A DNA stretch of 64,000 nt, from NCBI RefSeq assembly GCF_016836705.1, contig NZ_JAFCGY010000001.1, positions 1,488,001 to 1,552,000 on the forward strand, given 5' to 3'. Below are positions 18,191-26,606 of the stretch, piece by piece (position 1 is the stretch's first letter; every line of letters begins with the position of its first letter). The notes under the pieces were generated by a model. It was not told where the DNA came from and did no database searches. It was given only the letters and a program-made list of their open reading frames with translations. A program made the position numbers and the translations under genes. Origin of the DNA: Mesorhizobium caraganae (GTDB lineage: Bacteria > Pseudomonadota > Alphaproteobacteria > Rhizobiales > Rhizobiaceae).

Positions 18191-19390
18191 CTACGGACAG
18201 GGGTCGTGCGAGTTGGCGTCTGACCTCAGATTGAAGTCACCCCCGGGTGGCGAGTGGAGAGCAAAATGTAAATGAACCTCGGACCTCGCTGCCACCGTTC
18301 CCAAAAGAGCGCCAGCATTAACGGCCCCATTGCGCAACGCCTCGCCGGGATCGATATGCCAGTACGTGCGAGTATCGTTTCCGGTTCTAATGACTACACC
18401 AGTTTCTCCGTTTGCCCCGTTTCGTCTTATATATACGACCTCTCCTGCTACAGCAGCGAATACCTGCGTACCGACAGGAACAGCAATGTCCATGCCACCG
18501 TGAAAGTCGCTTTGCCCATTGAGACCGCGCCAACCCCAGTCTGACGACACAGTGCCTGTAGCCGTTGACAGCACCGCACAATGATTGTCCCAATTGTGCG
18601 GCGTAAAGGGCGGCGGGACAACCGGGGGCGGGTTCGCCACGTTGCCATCATCTTGCCATACGGTTCGAGTGGTCCACTCGCCATACTTCGTATAGGCCTG
18701 ATTCGTACAGCAGGCATCGGAATCAATACAACTGTATACGTCTCGAAACGGTTGTGACAGCGTTCTTCCATTATTGCTCCATTGGCTAGCACCAGCTTCA
18801 GTGCGCACCAACTTGCATATTTCTCTACCTAGAGTTGCAATTTTTGAGAAGCTCGCCACCTGAAGATTGACTTGGTTCTTCTCACGCTGCTCAAGGACGT
18901 AAGCAAGACTTCTTAGAGTGTCGATGATTGCGCCGGTGTCCTCTGCCGCCACCGTCATCACGTTCACCAAATGAGTCTTGTCCCTCAGATACTCGATTGC
19001 TTTCTGCTCGGCCGCGAGCACTGTTTCCTCAAGAGGTACAGCGTCGTGACGGAACTCAAGGGTATCAACCCGATCCGTGTAAAAATCGACGAATTGAGCA
19101 GCTAACGATTCTACCGGGTCCAAGAATATCGATCTACGGCGGTCGTCCTGCCGAAACTCGAAGTATGCATTGTTGAAAGTATACTCTCGGCGACCATCAG
19201 AGACGATAGGTTGCCGCGGACCCGGATCGTCATCACCACAGTCCCTCTCAATCTTCACCCCATCGGCACGTTGAATTTCTTCTTTGACTATTGCGAACGT
19301 TCTTCGATGAACCGCATTGGCACCCAAAGGCCTTAGGCTCCGTATTCCTCTGGCGATGCGATCGAGTGCTTCCCTTCCCTCGCTGTCCAT
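18191..19390 (-). CDS. M23-family metallopeptidase without a visible signal peptide
   Basis: 399 residues. The C-terminal 130 residues form a LytM/M23 endopeptidase domain: FHGGMDIAVPVGTQVFA contains the H-x(3)-D zinc ligands, and HLHFAL is the HxH motif. Such enzymes cut peptidoglycan cross-links or pentaglycine-like bridges. A proline-rich linker (PPPVVPPPFTPH) separates it from an N-terminal helical region of about 260 residues with an EQREKNQVNLQ coiled-coil-like stretch and a Cys-rich patch (YSCIDSDACC). The N-terminus (MDSEGREALDRIARG) is charged and lacks a signal peptide, unusual for this family. An effector or exported toxin is possible. It sits just upstream of a lipoprotein gene. 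Confidence 0.75.
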   Translation of the reverse strand: MDSEGREALDRIARGIRSLRPLGANAVHRRTFAIVKEEIQRADGVKIERDCGDDDPGPRQPIVSDGRREYTFNNAYFEFRQDDRRRSIFLDPVESLAAQFVDFYTDRVDTLEFRHDAVPLEETVLAAEQKAIEYLRDKTHLVNVMTVAAEDTGAIIDTLRSLAYVLEQREKNQVNLQVASFSKIATLGREICKLVRTEAGASQWSNNGRTLSQPFRDVYSCIDSDACCTNQAYTKYGEWTTRTVWQDDGNVANPPPVVPPPFTPHNWDNHCAVLSTATGTVSSDWGWRGLNGQSDFHGGMDIAVPVGTQVFAAVAGEVVYIRRNGANGETGVVIRTGNDTRTYWHIDPGEALRNGAVNAGALLGTVAARSEVHLHFALHSPPGGDFNLRSDANSHDPCP

Positions 19391-20126
19391 GCTGACCCCC
19401 GCAACATTTTGAAAACAGTTTCAAGTTAACTTGTCGATGCATACTCTTAATTGCTTTCGCTAGCAAGTAATTGATCAACTGGTGAAGCGGTGAGTTTCCA
19501 TCGTTACGACGACTAGCTATAACGCGCATCGATCACATCAATCTAATTTCCACTTAGATACCAGTGATCTAACGCACTTAGCTAACATTGCGCATTGCGT
19601 CTGGAAATGAGCACTCCCAGGTTCAACTCGAGGGCTTTCTGCCGTATTTATGACCCGCGAATGCGTTTACTACTGATCTAGGGCAGCGGTCAGGGAGGCC
19701 AGATAGGCTCCGCAATGCTCCTTGACTTTCGGGCGAGCTATATATGCGGCTAACTGCGCATCACATTGGGGTATACCCCCGAGTGACGTAACCCAGCCCG
19801 CACTGAACTGTGTAACATCCGGGTCGGCACCGACCATCTGTGACACGAAAGCGTAGAGTCTAAACCTCGAAGTGACGTTTCTGCGCTTCGACTCCGACTG
19901 TGCGTCGGCTTAAGCCGATGGCGGCTTGCTCCTCGAAGCAGGGATATATGCCGACCATCGGGGCGCGAATCTAGTCGTGGACCCCTGCGGTCGGCTTTCG
20001 CCCTGATCGAACGCGACAAGTTGCCCGGGAGTAGGCATTCGGGAGGCCGTGGATTGCTGCTACGCTTGTTTCAGCATTGCACTGCGCAGGACGTGAGGAT
20101 GGCTCTCACCAGTCGGCAGCCCGACG
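19391..20126. other. Gene-free stretch with one candidate recombinase site
   Basis: About 736 bp without a convincing gene. It contains a res-like sequence at 19828-19876 (see separate entry) and a perfect 14-nt palindrome TCGGCTTAAGCCGA at 19905-19918. The only open frame (90 codons on the minus strand near 19750-20019) is Arg/Ser-rich and looks non-coding. It may be the scar of a mobile element. Confidence 0.5.
19828..19876 (+). repeat. Candidate serine-recombinase (res-like) site, copy A
   Basis: This sequence resembles in the same orientation the 51 bp just before the resolvase gene at 21682-21732. Shared blocks in order are CACCGAC, TGTGACA, AGCGT and AAACCT-GA-GTGAC, with a 2-nt length difference between. 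There is no recombinase gene next to this copy. Two direct copies bracketing 1.85 kb would let a resolvase excise the segment. Functional status is not shown. Confidence 0.4.
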
Positions 20127-20375
20127 TCATCTCTCGGGAAAGCAGGGAAGCGAGCGTTTCAATTGCAAGTCGGCCGTCTTGCCCTCCTTGATCGCCTGAA
20201 TCCTAGGCTCAAGGTGTTTGTGTGCCAACGTATGCAGCGATGCAGACACCGCGAACGAGAGTTTCTTCTTTTCGGCCTCTTTGATGAACGCATTCAAGGT
20301 GCCGTCTTCCTTCATGATGTCCAAAGCGGTTACCACGTCCTGCACGCTAAAGGGTTTCCTGACACGAGGGGCCAT
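20127..20375 (-). CDS. Small protein, function unknown
   Basis: 82 residues from the ATG at 20375 (MAPRVRKPFSVQDVVTALDIM), which has AAAGGAA at the right distance. The 45 further codons of the longest frame overlap the upstream lipoprotein gene and were dropped. The sequence is mostly helical with a basic C-terminus and may be DNA- or protein-binding. No family recognised. It follows the lipoprotein gene by about 31 bp on the same strand, and the pair lies between the two res-like sites. Confidence 0.5.
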   Translation of the reverse strand: MAPRVRKPFSVQDVVTALDIMKEDGTLNAFIKEAEKKKLSFAVSASLHTLAHKHLEPRIQAIKEGKTADLQLKRSLPCFPER

Positions 20376-20406
20376 CGGTGATTCCTTTCTGATGTTGCGG
20401 ATTTCG

Positions 20407-21423
20407 TTACTGAACAAACACTGCGGTGCGCTGTTCGAAATTCCGCTGCTCGGTCCTATCGAGATTGCTATCAGCCTGCTTTCTAGCGGCCGCTGCAGAC
20501 TTGGGGTCAATCAACCTGCCGAACTCATCAAAGACAGGTTGCCCAGTCTTGTCCGGTGGAAGAGACAAGTCGATGATAATCGTATGCTTGTCCGTACGGT
20601 AATTGTCGGCCTTCAGGCCCAAGCTGATGACATCCCAGCCCGGATTGAGAGGTGAATACGTAGAAGTAGGGTCTAGATTGCCTGACACCTTGGTTGTCAG
20701 CGTTATCGTATCGGTCATATTAGGCTGCTTCCAGCTCCCGGCCTTCGGATCTGAGCCGAGATTTCCTTCGATAGTCTGCCCAATGAAATCATGAACAAGC
20801 GACTCAATCCTTAGCATCCCCGTGCTCGGGTAGAGGTAATGTTCTTTGGTCGTGAACGATTTGTCTGGGAGCTTGGAGTTCTTGTCGAACTTATTGAAGT
20901 TGTGACAGAAATTCTCTGTCATCCCGATCACAAGGCTGTTGAATGTGTCGTAGACTCGGTAGTGGCGACTAACCTCGCGGGTTCGATCATTGCCCACATC
21001 AAAGCCAAGGTTGTGCTTTCTGGGCTTAAAATCACCAAGCACGGTTCCTGAGAATCCGAGTGTATTGTTTTCCGTCCCATCAAGCGTGAAGTCATAGCTA
21101 ACCATCGTCACACCGAGGCCAGCCAGCGTCTTGCTTAGGTCCTCATGACCTTTCCATTTAAATTTTTCCCAAGAAAGCCCATGAAAGAGCGTCCGGTCGG
21201 CGTCAAAAGCAGCGGCAGCCACCGAGCCCACTTTGCCGTCGTAGGAAACGTTGTCGTCGTCACTCGTCAGCATCCCGATTAGTTGCTGCTGAAGAGCATA
21301 GCGGGTTTCGCAACGGATCTGGGTCGCGATGTCGCGGCTGCTATAGCCCATAATATCATCGGGAAGAGGGTAAATTGAGCAGCCCGCGAGCAAGACGATA
21401 GGAATAGGTAGCAGGCTCCGCAT
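20407..21423 (-). CDS. Lipoprotein, function unknown
   Basis: 338 residues. A short lipoprotein signal (MRSLLPIPIVLLAGC) puts the lipidated Cys at residue 15. GGAGG lies 7 nt before the ATG. The mature part has a Cys in IRCETRY and another in NFCHNFNKF, alternating charged and beta-prone segments, and a C-terminal Lys/Arg-rich tail (KSAAAARKQADSNLDRTEQR). No domain recognised. With the small downstream gene it forms a two-gene cargo between direct res-like sequences, immediately left of the serine recombinase gene. Confidence 0.6.
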   Translation of the reverse strand: MRSLLPIPIVLLAGCSIYPLPDDIMGYSSRDIATQIRCETRYALQQQLIGMLTSDDDNVSYDGKVGSVAAAAFDADRTLFHGLSWEKFKWKGHEDLSKTLAGLGVTMVSYDFTLDGTENNTLGFSGTVLGDFKPRKHNLGFDVGNDRTREVSRHYRVYDTFNSLVIGMTENFCHNFNKFDKNSKLPDKSFTTKEHYLYPSTGMLRIESLVHDFIGQTIEGNLGSDPKAGSWKQPNMTDTITLTTKVSGNLDPTSTYSPLNPGWDVISLGLKADNYRTDKHTIIIDLSLPPDKTGQPVFDEFGRLIDPKSAAAARKQADSNLDRTEQRNFEQRTAVFVQ

Positions 21424-21737
21424 TCAGTCCTCCAATGGTTTAATATCCGCTTAGGACGCACGGATACGCGGACGTAGATCGTCAACGACGTTCGACGAAA
21501 CTAGATGGGGACAGAGCCACTACTGGAATCGTTTTCTATACCTGATGCATGCATGCGAGAATGGCATCGCGCGGATTTCCACAACTTGCTAAAGTACGCT
21601 GGAAACGGACATCGACTACGATCTCGACTTATGGCTGTCGCGATTGCACCGCAATGAACTCAGCGCCTCAATCCAGCTTGACACCGACTATTTGTGACAG
21701 GGTAGCGTCGAACCCTCAAACCTTGAGGTGACAGGTT
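21424..21737. promoter_or_regulatory. Intergenic region with res-like site copy B (21682-21732) before the recombinase gene
   Basis: 314 bp between the divergent lipoprotein and recombinase genes. Its last part, 21682-21732, is the res-like sequence matched by copy A at 19828-19876. Resolvase genes are normally preceded by their own recombination site, which also serves as operator. Nothing else recognised. Confidence 0.45.
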
Positions 21738-22331
21738 ATGGCTCGCATTGGTTACGCTCGCGTCAGCACCACTGACCAAGACCTAGAAACGCAGCTAGCT
21801 AAGTTGAAAGTTGAGGGGTGCGAGGTCATCCGATCGGAGAAGGTGTCGGGCGGCAGCCGTGACGGCCGCGCCGAACTGGCAACGGTTTTGGATTTCCTTC
21901 GGCCCGGCGATGAACTGGTAGTGACGCGCCTCGACCGGCTCGGCCGCGACACCCGCGATGTGCTTAACCTCATCTACGAATGCGAACAGAAGAGCGCCTT
22001 TGTGACGGTGCTCGACCCACACGTTTCGACACGCGGCGAGATGGGCCATATCGTGCTAACTGTGCTGGGCATGGTCGCTCAGATGGAGCGCCGTTTCATT
22101 AAGGAACGGCAGCGGGACGGCATCGAGCAGGCCAAGCGAGGCGGGGTCTATAAGGGTGGCAAGCAGAGGCTTGATCGCGGTCGGGTTCTTCAACTGAGTG
22201 CAGACGGAAGCGGTCCTTCCGAAATTGCGAGGGTAGTCGGCTGCTCGAGAATGCAGGTCTATCGGATCCTTCAAGGCAGCGAAGCTAGCAGTTCCCCCCG
22301 GACCACTCGAGCATCTCTAGCAAACGACTAA
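21738..22331 (+). CDS. Serine recombinase, resolvase/invertase family
   Basis: 197 residues, the usual size. The N-terminal catalytic domain opens with IGYARVSTTDQD, whose Ser (near residue 10) is the nucleophile. TRLDRLGRD and the long E-helix (GHIVLTVLGMVAQMERRFIKERQRDGI) follow. The C-terminal 45 residues form a helix-turn-helix (PSEIARVVGCSRMQVYRIL). The enzyme breaks and rejoins DNA at paired sites. A res-like sequence sits directly upstream and a second lies 1.85 kb away. It is complete, so may still be active. Confidence 0.9.
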   Translation: MARIGYARVSTTDQDLETQLAKLKVEGCEVIRSEKVSGGSRDGRAELATVLDFLRPGDELVVTRLDRLGRDTRDVLNLIYECEQKSAFVTVLDPHVSTRGEMGHIVLTVLGMVAQMERRFIKERQRDGIEQAKRGGVYKGGKQRLDRGRVLQLSADGSGPSEIARVVGCSRMQVYRILQGSEASSSPRTTRASLAND

Positions 22332-22472
22332 CTGGAGACATTTAGCGGCATCGGGAGAATGTAGCCCACCCAGCTGGCACTCCATCTATCTGGCCAATGC
22401 TTACTCCGATAAGCTCTTGCTGGCGCGTTGTAGCCAACGTATTGGTATGAAGTTCTAATATAGTGCTTGCGA

Positions 22473-22997
22473 ATGGATACCGAAACGACCACCATTTCTG
22501 CTTTCAGCAACGATCAGTGGCTTCATGCCATCACGGCCGTAAACGCGTGGCGTGGACGTTGCCTCGATTTATTTGCGAGGAGCGAGGTGGCCGTTAGCGA
22601 GACGCTTCTCGTGATGGCGAACACGACGAGGGACGGCGCTATAGCGAAGCTACCCCATTTGGTTGGACATCGTTTCGAGGAATTGGCGACTTTGATTGGG
22701 ACCACCGGGGCCTTCGGCTCGGAGGGGAAAGCATGCGCGGCAGCGCTGTCGGCCTTCCGTCCACACGAGGGCTTGCGCGCCTCGCTGGCCCACGGGGTCG
22801 GCAAAGTTGTGCTTGACCAACAAGGGAACTGGTTGCTCGTGCTGCGTACGCTTACGTTCCGATCAAAACAGCCGGAGCGCACAGCCGTAGTCATCGAACA
22901 GAATGAGGCCCATGAAATAGCTAAGTCGCTCCAGACTGCGGGGCAGCGCCTCGTTTCGGAGCTGGCGAACCTGCGACACGCCCTAGGCTCGATCTGA
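22473..22997 (+). CDS. Protein of unknown function
   Basis: 174 residues from the ATG at 22473. A TTG two codons upstream opens the longest frame but has no better ribosome site. The sequence is soluble and largely helical, without Cys clusters, signal peptide or membrane segments. FRPHEGLRASLAHGVGKVVLDQQGNWLLVL near the centre reads as a beta-containing core. I recognise no family. It lies about 140 bp after the recombinase gene and convergent with a secreted DUF4431-like protein gene. Confidence 0.5.
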   Translation: MDTETTTISAFSNDQWLHAITAVNAWRGRCLDLFARSEVAVSETLLVMANTTRDGAIAKLPHLVGHRFEELATLIGTTGAFGSEGKACAAALSAFRPHEGLRASLAHGVGKVVLDQQGNWLLVLRTLTFRSKQPERTAVVIEQNEAHEIAKSLQTAGQRLVSELANLRHALGSI

Positions 22998-23036
22998 ATG
23001 TTCGGGCGGGCAGTGGGTGCTATCACCGGGTTGGCG

Positions 23037-23801
23037 CTAACAGCCATCCAGTGCTCGGATTGAAGAAATGAGGTTCTTGCCGTTTCTTCGGACTGTCTGG
23101 ACGACTGAACGACCAAGACAAGTTTCCGATTTGCGCTCGAACGCATAGCGGGCCAGAAAGCGGCCTCCGGTTTGTGCTTCAAGGCTAACGAGTTGCAACG
23201 GCTTCGCGAGGTTGCTGTAGAACGCGCCTATGGCTGCCGCAGAAAGCGGACCGCGATTGCGTTTCTCTGGAATGACGTATTGGGCGGCCTGATCACCGTT
23301 GCCGTTCCCAAGAGCGTAGTAGAACGCCCTCACGGTTGTAGCCGCGGTTCCGTACTCTTCGGTAATGTCGTCGGCGGGAGAGACCTCGATTGCGCTCGCC
23401 AGCAGAGGGGCATGATGGTGTCCCGTGATAGCTGCTGCCTGACCGGCCAATCGGACCTCGACGTCCTTCCCCACGAGAGAACGCAGCAATGGCTCGGTGG
23501 CGGTTGTCGCCGCGAGCTGCACGGTTAAGACCGCCTCGGTTTCGTTCGCGAACTCGTCACCGGTTAGGCAAATTGGTGAGGCAAGACGGAGTATGTAGGC
23601 TGGCTCTGGCTCGTCTCCCTTTGTCACATCTTCGAAATTGGGAGAGCCCGGGAATATCTTGTAGAGAAGTTGGCCGGACAGATACTCCGGTTGTCCTTTG
23701 GAGATGTCGTAGCACTGGCTCGCCTCCAAACGTGCCGACAGAACGGATAACACGAATACAATCGCAATTAGCGAGCCGACCCGTTTTCCCACTGACTTCA
23801 T
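23037..23801 (-). CDS. Secreted protein with a DUF4431-like domain
   Basis: 254 residues from the ATG at 23801, which overlaps the upstream gene stop by four bases (ATGA). The longer frame was therefore rejected. A signal peptide (KRVGSLIAIVFVLSVLSARL) is cleaved probably after EAS. Residues about 25-140 (CYDISKGQPEYLSGQLLYKIFPG ... ITGHHHAPLLASAIEV) match the DUF4431 pattern, with its TGHH and conserved Cys residues. The C-terminal half (TTVRAFYYALGNGNGDQAAQYVIPEKR) resembles an NTF2-like or SH3-like stress domain seen in periplasmic orphans. Function unknown. It is translated together with a small transmembrane protein. Confidence 0.6.
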   Translation of the reverse strand: MKSVGKRVGSLIAIVFVLSVLSARLEASQCYDISKGQPEYLSGQLLYKIFPGSPNFEDVTKGDEPEPAYILRLASPICLTGDEFANETEAVLTVQLAATTATEPLLRSLVGKDVEVRLAGQAAAITGHHHAPLLASAIEVSPADDITEEYGTAATTVRAFYYALGNGNGDQAAQYVIPEKRNRGPLSAAAIGAFYSNLAKPLQLVSLEAQTGGRFLARYAFERKSETCLGRSVVQTVRRNGKNLISSIRALDGC

Positions 23802-24166
23802 ACCTTCGCCTTTCGCCAACCAGCCCACCACGCTTCCCATTCGGAGCAGAACCATCTCTCGCCTCTCGCTGAGTTGATGCGTGTCGCCGAGTAATATTCT
23901 TGACCGGGCAGGTGATAGATATGCTCGCCGCGATCATTGATGTTCCCCTTGATGTCACAGCCCACCCTGCGCACGGCGACGGAGGTCGTTGATGTGCCGG
24001 GATAATGAACATTTGGAAGCATGTGCCGGGTTTCTGTCGCGACGTACGCGAAGGACGTCGTGCCGAGCAGCGCCAGAGAAATCGGAAGGCGAGCGCGGAG
24101 AAGCGAACGCCACCAAGGCCGCCTTCGCCGTCTGACCCATGGCAGATCGGAATTGCCCATGTCCAT
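23798..24166 (-). CDS. Small membrane-anchored protein with an ExoI/nuclease-tail-like domain
   Basis: 122 residues. An Arg-rich start (WVRRRRRPWWRSLLRARLP) precedes one hydrophobic segment (ISLALLGTTSFAYVAT), so it is probably membrane-anchored with an outside C-terminus. The last 55 residues (CDIKGNINDRGEHIYHLPGQEYY ... GERWFCSEWEAWWAGWRKAK) match the C-terminal module commonly attached to rhizobial ExoI-type thermonucleases. Here it stands without the nuclease domain. Two Cys flank the module. Its stop overlaps the DUF4431-like gene, so the two form an operon. Confidence 0.6.
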   Translation of the reverse strand: MDMGNSDLPWVRRRRRPWWRSLLRARLPISLALLGTTSFAYVATETRHMLPNVHYPGTSTTSVAVRRVGCDIKGNINDRGEHIYHLPGQEYYSATRINSARGERWFCSEWEAWWAGWRKAKV

Positions 24167-24318
24167 TTTCCCGAAAGGAAGAATGCGTTGATCTGGGCGA
24201 AAAGTCTAGAAGTCGGCGCGGAGCTACTCTCGCGCTGGCGCTTTCTTGGAAGGTGGGTTGGCGGCGCCTTGCAGTTGAGTGCGCCTGCGGGAACTGTCCT
24301 GATGGTGGTTCTGGCGGG

Positions 24319-25182
24319 CTAACTCGCGTAGCTCATGCCGTAGAAAACGTAACGTTCAATGGCGACTAGCGACTCCGTACTCGAGTCGGCTGGAATATTG
24401 CCGCTGAAAATGACCTCACCGGCTGTGGCGAGGGTTCTTTCGATCCCGTTTGCCCGGTAAATTACACAATAGAAAATTCGTATGAAGTTAAATGGTTTTT
24501 CTGGATCGATGATTTCTTCGGAGTACGCCCAAAGCTCGCGATCCTTGCCGTGGAAAATGAGCTTGTGATCGTTTTCCCAATCTGGCTGAAGGCTACATTC
24601 CTCAGCATACTTTCTAACTCCAACGACACTCTCCATCGGAAGTCTGGACAGGAGCATTTGGGTCTTCAATTCGGCTTGAAAGGCGGGACTGTCTCCTATG
24701 TTTTCTGCCTTAGCTTTGAAGTACACCTGCACAGATCCATCGCTTATAGCTGCGCTTATTTCAGGGCGTCGAAGACTAAGCCACGGCCTCTGCTCAGCGG
24801 CAAAAAGCTCTTTAGCATCCCTGTTGGCCTCCATGGATGCGTTGGAGGCATTGATCGCGGCCTCGGTGGCAGCTCTATTGAGTTCGAGCGTGTCGCGAAC
24901 AAGTCTCACGGCCCAGATGCTAACGCCGAAACTGGCGATTGCGGAAATGGCTGCAATCCACTGTGCATAAGTATCTGTAGGGCTAGTGTAGGTTTCCCAT
25001 ATGCTTGGCCTAACGACTGGATTGTCTTTCCCGTTCTCGTCGTTTTTTTCGTGTTGATATCGTTCTTGCTGGTAGGTCGGATTGCGAAATCCGGGAAAAG
25101 CCCAAACTAGGAACAGGAAAGCCAGAGCGACCCCAGCGAAAAGCCCAACCGCGAATACTGCGCTTTTTTTGCTCTTACGCAT
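24319..25182 (-). CDS. Membrane protein with two transmembrane helices, function unknown
   Basis: 287 residues. Two hydrophobic helices: about 8-30 (AVFAVGLFAGVALAFLFLVWAF) and 73-93 (WIAAISAIASFGVSIWAVRLV). A coiled-coil-prone helix follows (TLELNRAATEAAINASNASMEANRDAKEL), and a beta-rich C-terminal domain opens with RPWLSL, a layout common in bacterial orphan proteins that present a soluble domain to the cytoplasm. No purine-rich ribosome site is visible ahead of the ATG. No enzyme motif seen. Confidence 0.55.
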   Translation of the reverse strand: MRKSKKSAVFAVGLFAGVALAFLFLVWAFPGFRNPTYQQERYQHEKNDENGKDNPVVRPSIWETYTSPTDTYAQWIAAISAIASFGVSIWAVRLVRDTLELNRAATEAAINASNASMEANRDAKELFAAEQRPWLSLRRPEISAAISDGSVQVYFKAKAENIGDSPAFQAELKTQMLLSRLPMESVVGVRKYAEECSLQPDWENDHKLIFHGKDRELWAYSEEIIDPEKPFNFIRIFYCVIYRANGIERTLATAGEVIFSGNIPADSSTESLVAIERYVFYGMSYAS

Positions 25183-25419
25183 TAAAGAAGGAGTCCGCCA
25201 CCAAATTCCCGTTGCGGCGTTTATCTCCTACAATGGCATGAGGAGCAACAATGACCAGCACCCTTGGGAGCTGTTTGCTCAGCTCAATCGTATTCAGCTC
25301 GGTGGCCTGAACAGCCTGAGGTGCAGTCGTACCCCTCAAACGTCTGCTGCGTCATGGAGGACAAACCCCAAGCCCCAGCTATTCACGACGCAAGACCAAA
25401 GCAGTCAAGGCGTAGACCA

Positions 25420-25833
25420 TTATTCAGTTAGGAAGGCCTGGAGTTTTGCTGTCAATTCCACCCGTCCGGCGGGAGTGGTTTCGCATTCCCAAACGACCAC
25501 TATGTTCCAGCCAAGCTCGCGGAGAGCCTCATCGTTGGCAAGATCGCGGGCGCGATTGCCTTGGAGCTTTGGTATCCAAAAGTCTTTCCGCGTTTTGGGA
25601 ACTCGCGCGCGGCCGCATGACTCGTCGGGATGCTGATGCCAAAAGCATCCACGAACCTCGACAATTTTCCGATGGCTTGGCAGAACGATGTCAGGTTTAC
25701 CCGGTAGATCGGTTCGATGGAGCCTATATCGATATCCCATCGCATGAATTATGCGTCGGACAATCATTTCAGGTCTGGTGTTTTTACTCCGAACCAGCGC
25801 CATCTGCGCACTGCGGGCGGGATCGACCGTCAT
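25420..25833 (-). CDS. vsr: Very short patch repair endonuclease (Vsr)
   Basis: 137 residues from the ATG at 25833, which overlaps the restriction gene stop by four bases. This length is normal for Vsr, and the 68 extra codons of the longest frame lie inside the upstream gene. Motifs in order: MALVRSKNTRPEMIVRR, GKPDIVLPS with the catalytic Asp, VRGCFWHQHP with the metal-site His residues, and ELGWNIVVVWECE at the end. Vsr nicks at T-G mismatches produced when 5-methylcytosine deaminates, and is regularly encoded with cytosine methyltransferases. Here it is third in a methyltransferase-nuclease-vsr operon. Confidence 0.9.
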   Translation of the reverse strand: MTVDPARSAQMALVRSKNTRPEMIVRRIIHAMGYRYRLHRTDLPGKPDIVLPSHRKIVEVRGCFWHQHPDESCGRARVPKTRKDFWIPKLQGNRARDLANDEALRELGWNIVVVWECETTPAGRVELTAKLQAFLTE

Positions 25834-26603
25834 GGATCCTTGAACAAAGCCTCTACCTGTCCGGGGTAGATCGCATCGTCCCTCTCCGGGTATAAAATCA
25901 CGCGGTTCGGAAGCACAGTTGCTCTCCAGCCGTCCGGCAATGCGCCAAGGAAAAGCTTCAGAGCCAGTCTTGTTGTCATTCTGCCTTCTGGAACTGTAAC
26001 CATCCTGTCTCGCATTAGGTGATGACCGCGGGACCAATGTTCACCAGCGGTATCATACCGGAAGATATATGGCAGACCATCCTTCAAAGCCAACATGGCA
26101 GAGAGAAGAGGCTGCGCCCCGGGTTTCAAAAATGGAACTTCTTGATCGATATCGACCGGGAATTCCAGGTCGTAGACGGCGGGGTCTTGGCCCTCTCTCC
26201 GCCTCCCCGGATCGTTTGAACCAAAGCCCGAGTAGTTCCAGACCGGACGTGCCCCGCGATGTCTGGTGTATTCCTCGATGAGCATCGCTTCCAAGTCAAA
26301 GTTCGAAAAGACGAAGATCCGGACCGCCTTGAACCGCACATCGACCGGATCGAGATTGCGCCGATGTTGAACGAAATTCAGATGTCGGATAAGTCGGTTT
26401 CGAAACCCGGCCTTGGAATCAGTCTTTCCAATGTAGACGAGCGCATCGCGCAAATAGAGAAGATATGCCCCTTGCGCGCCGTCCGGAATTTGCGCCCTCA
26501 CGTTTTCTTCTGTGAGCGCCGACGCGGCCATATCGTCGAAGTACTTAGGAAGTTCGGCCCGCAGAACTGCCGGGATGTTGAGTTCAAACTCCGAGTACCC
26601 CAT
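25830..26603 (-). CDS. GIY-YIG restriction endonuclease, Eco29kI family
   Basis: 257 residues. The GIY-YIG motif is present as AYLLYLRDALVYIGKT (46-61). Downstream are the catalytic Arg and His (FRNRLIRHL, 68-75), the metal-binding Glu (DLEAMLIEEY, 103-112) and the Asn (WNYSGFGSN, 122-130), in the order known for R.Eco29kI, which cuts CCGCGG. The gene starts 3 bp after the methyltransferase stop and overlaps vsr, so the three genes are one unit. Target sequence here is inferred only from family and could differ. Confidence 0.8.
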   Translation of the reverse strand: MGYSEFELNIPAVLRAELPKYFDDMAASALTEENVRAQIPDGAQGAYLLYLRDALVYIGKTDSKAGFRNRLIRHLNFVQHRRNLDPVDVRFKAVRIFVFSNFDLEAMLIEEYTRHRGARPVWNYSGFGSNDPGRRREGQDPAVYDLEFPVDIDQEVPFLKPGAQPLLSAMLALKDGLPYIFRYDTAGEHWSRGHHLMRDRMVTVPEGRMTTRLALKLFLGALPDGWRATVLPNRVILYPERDDAIYPGQVEALFKDP

Positions 26604-26606
26604 GGG

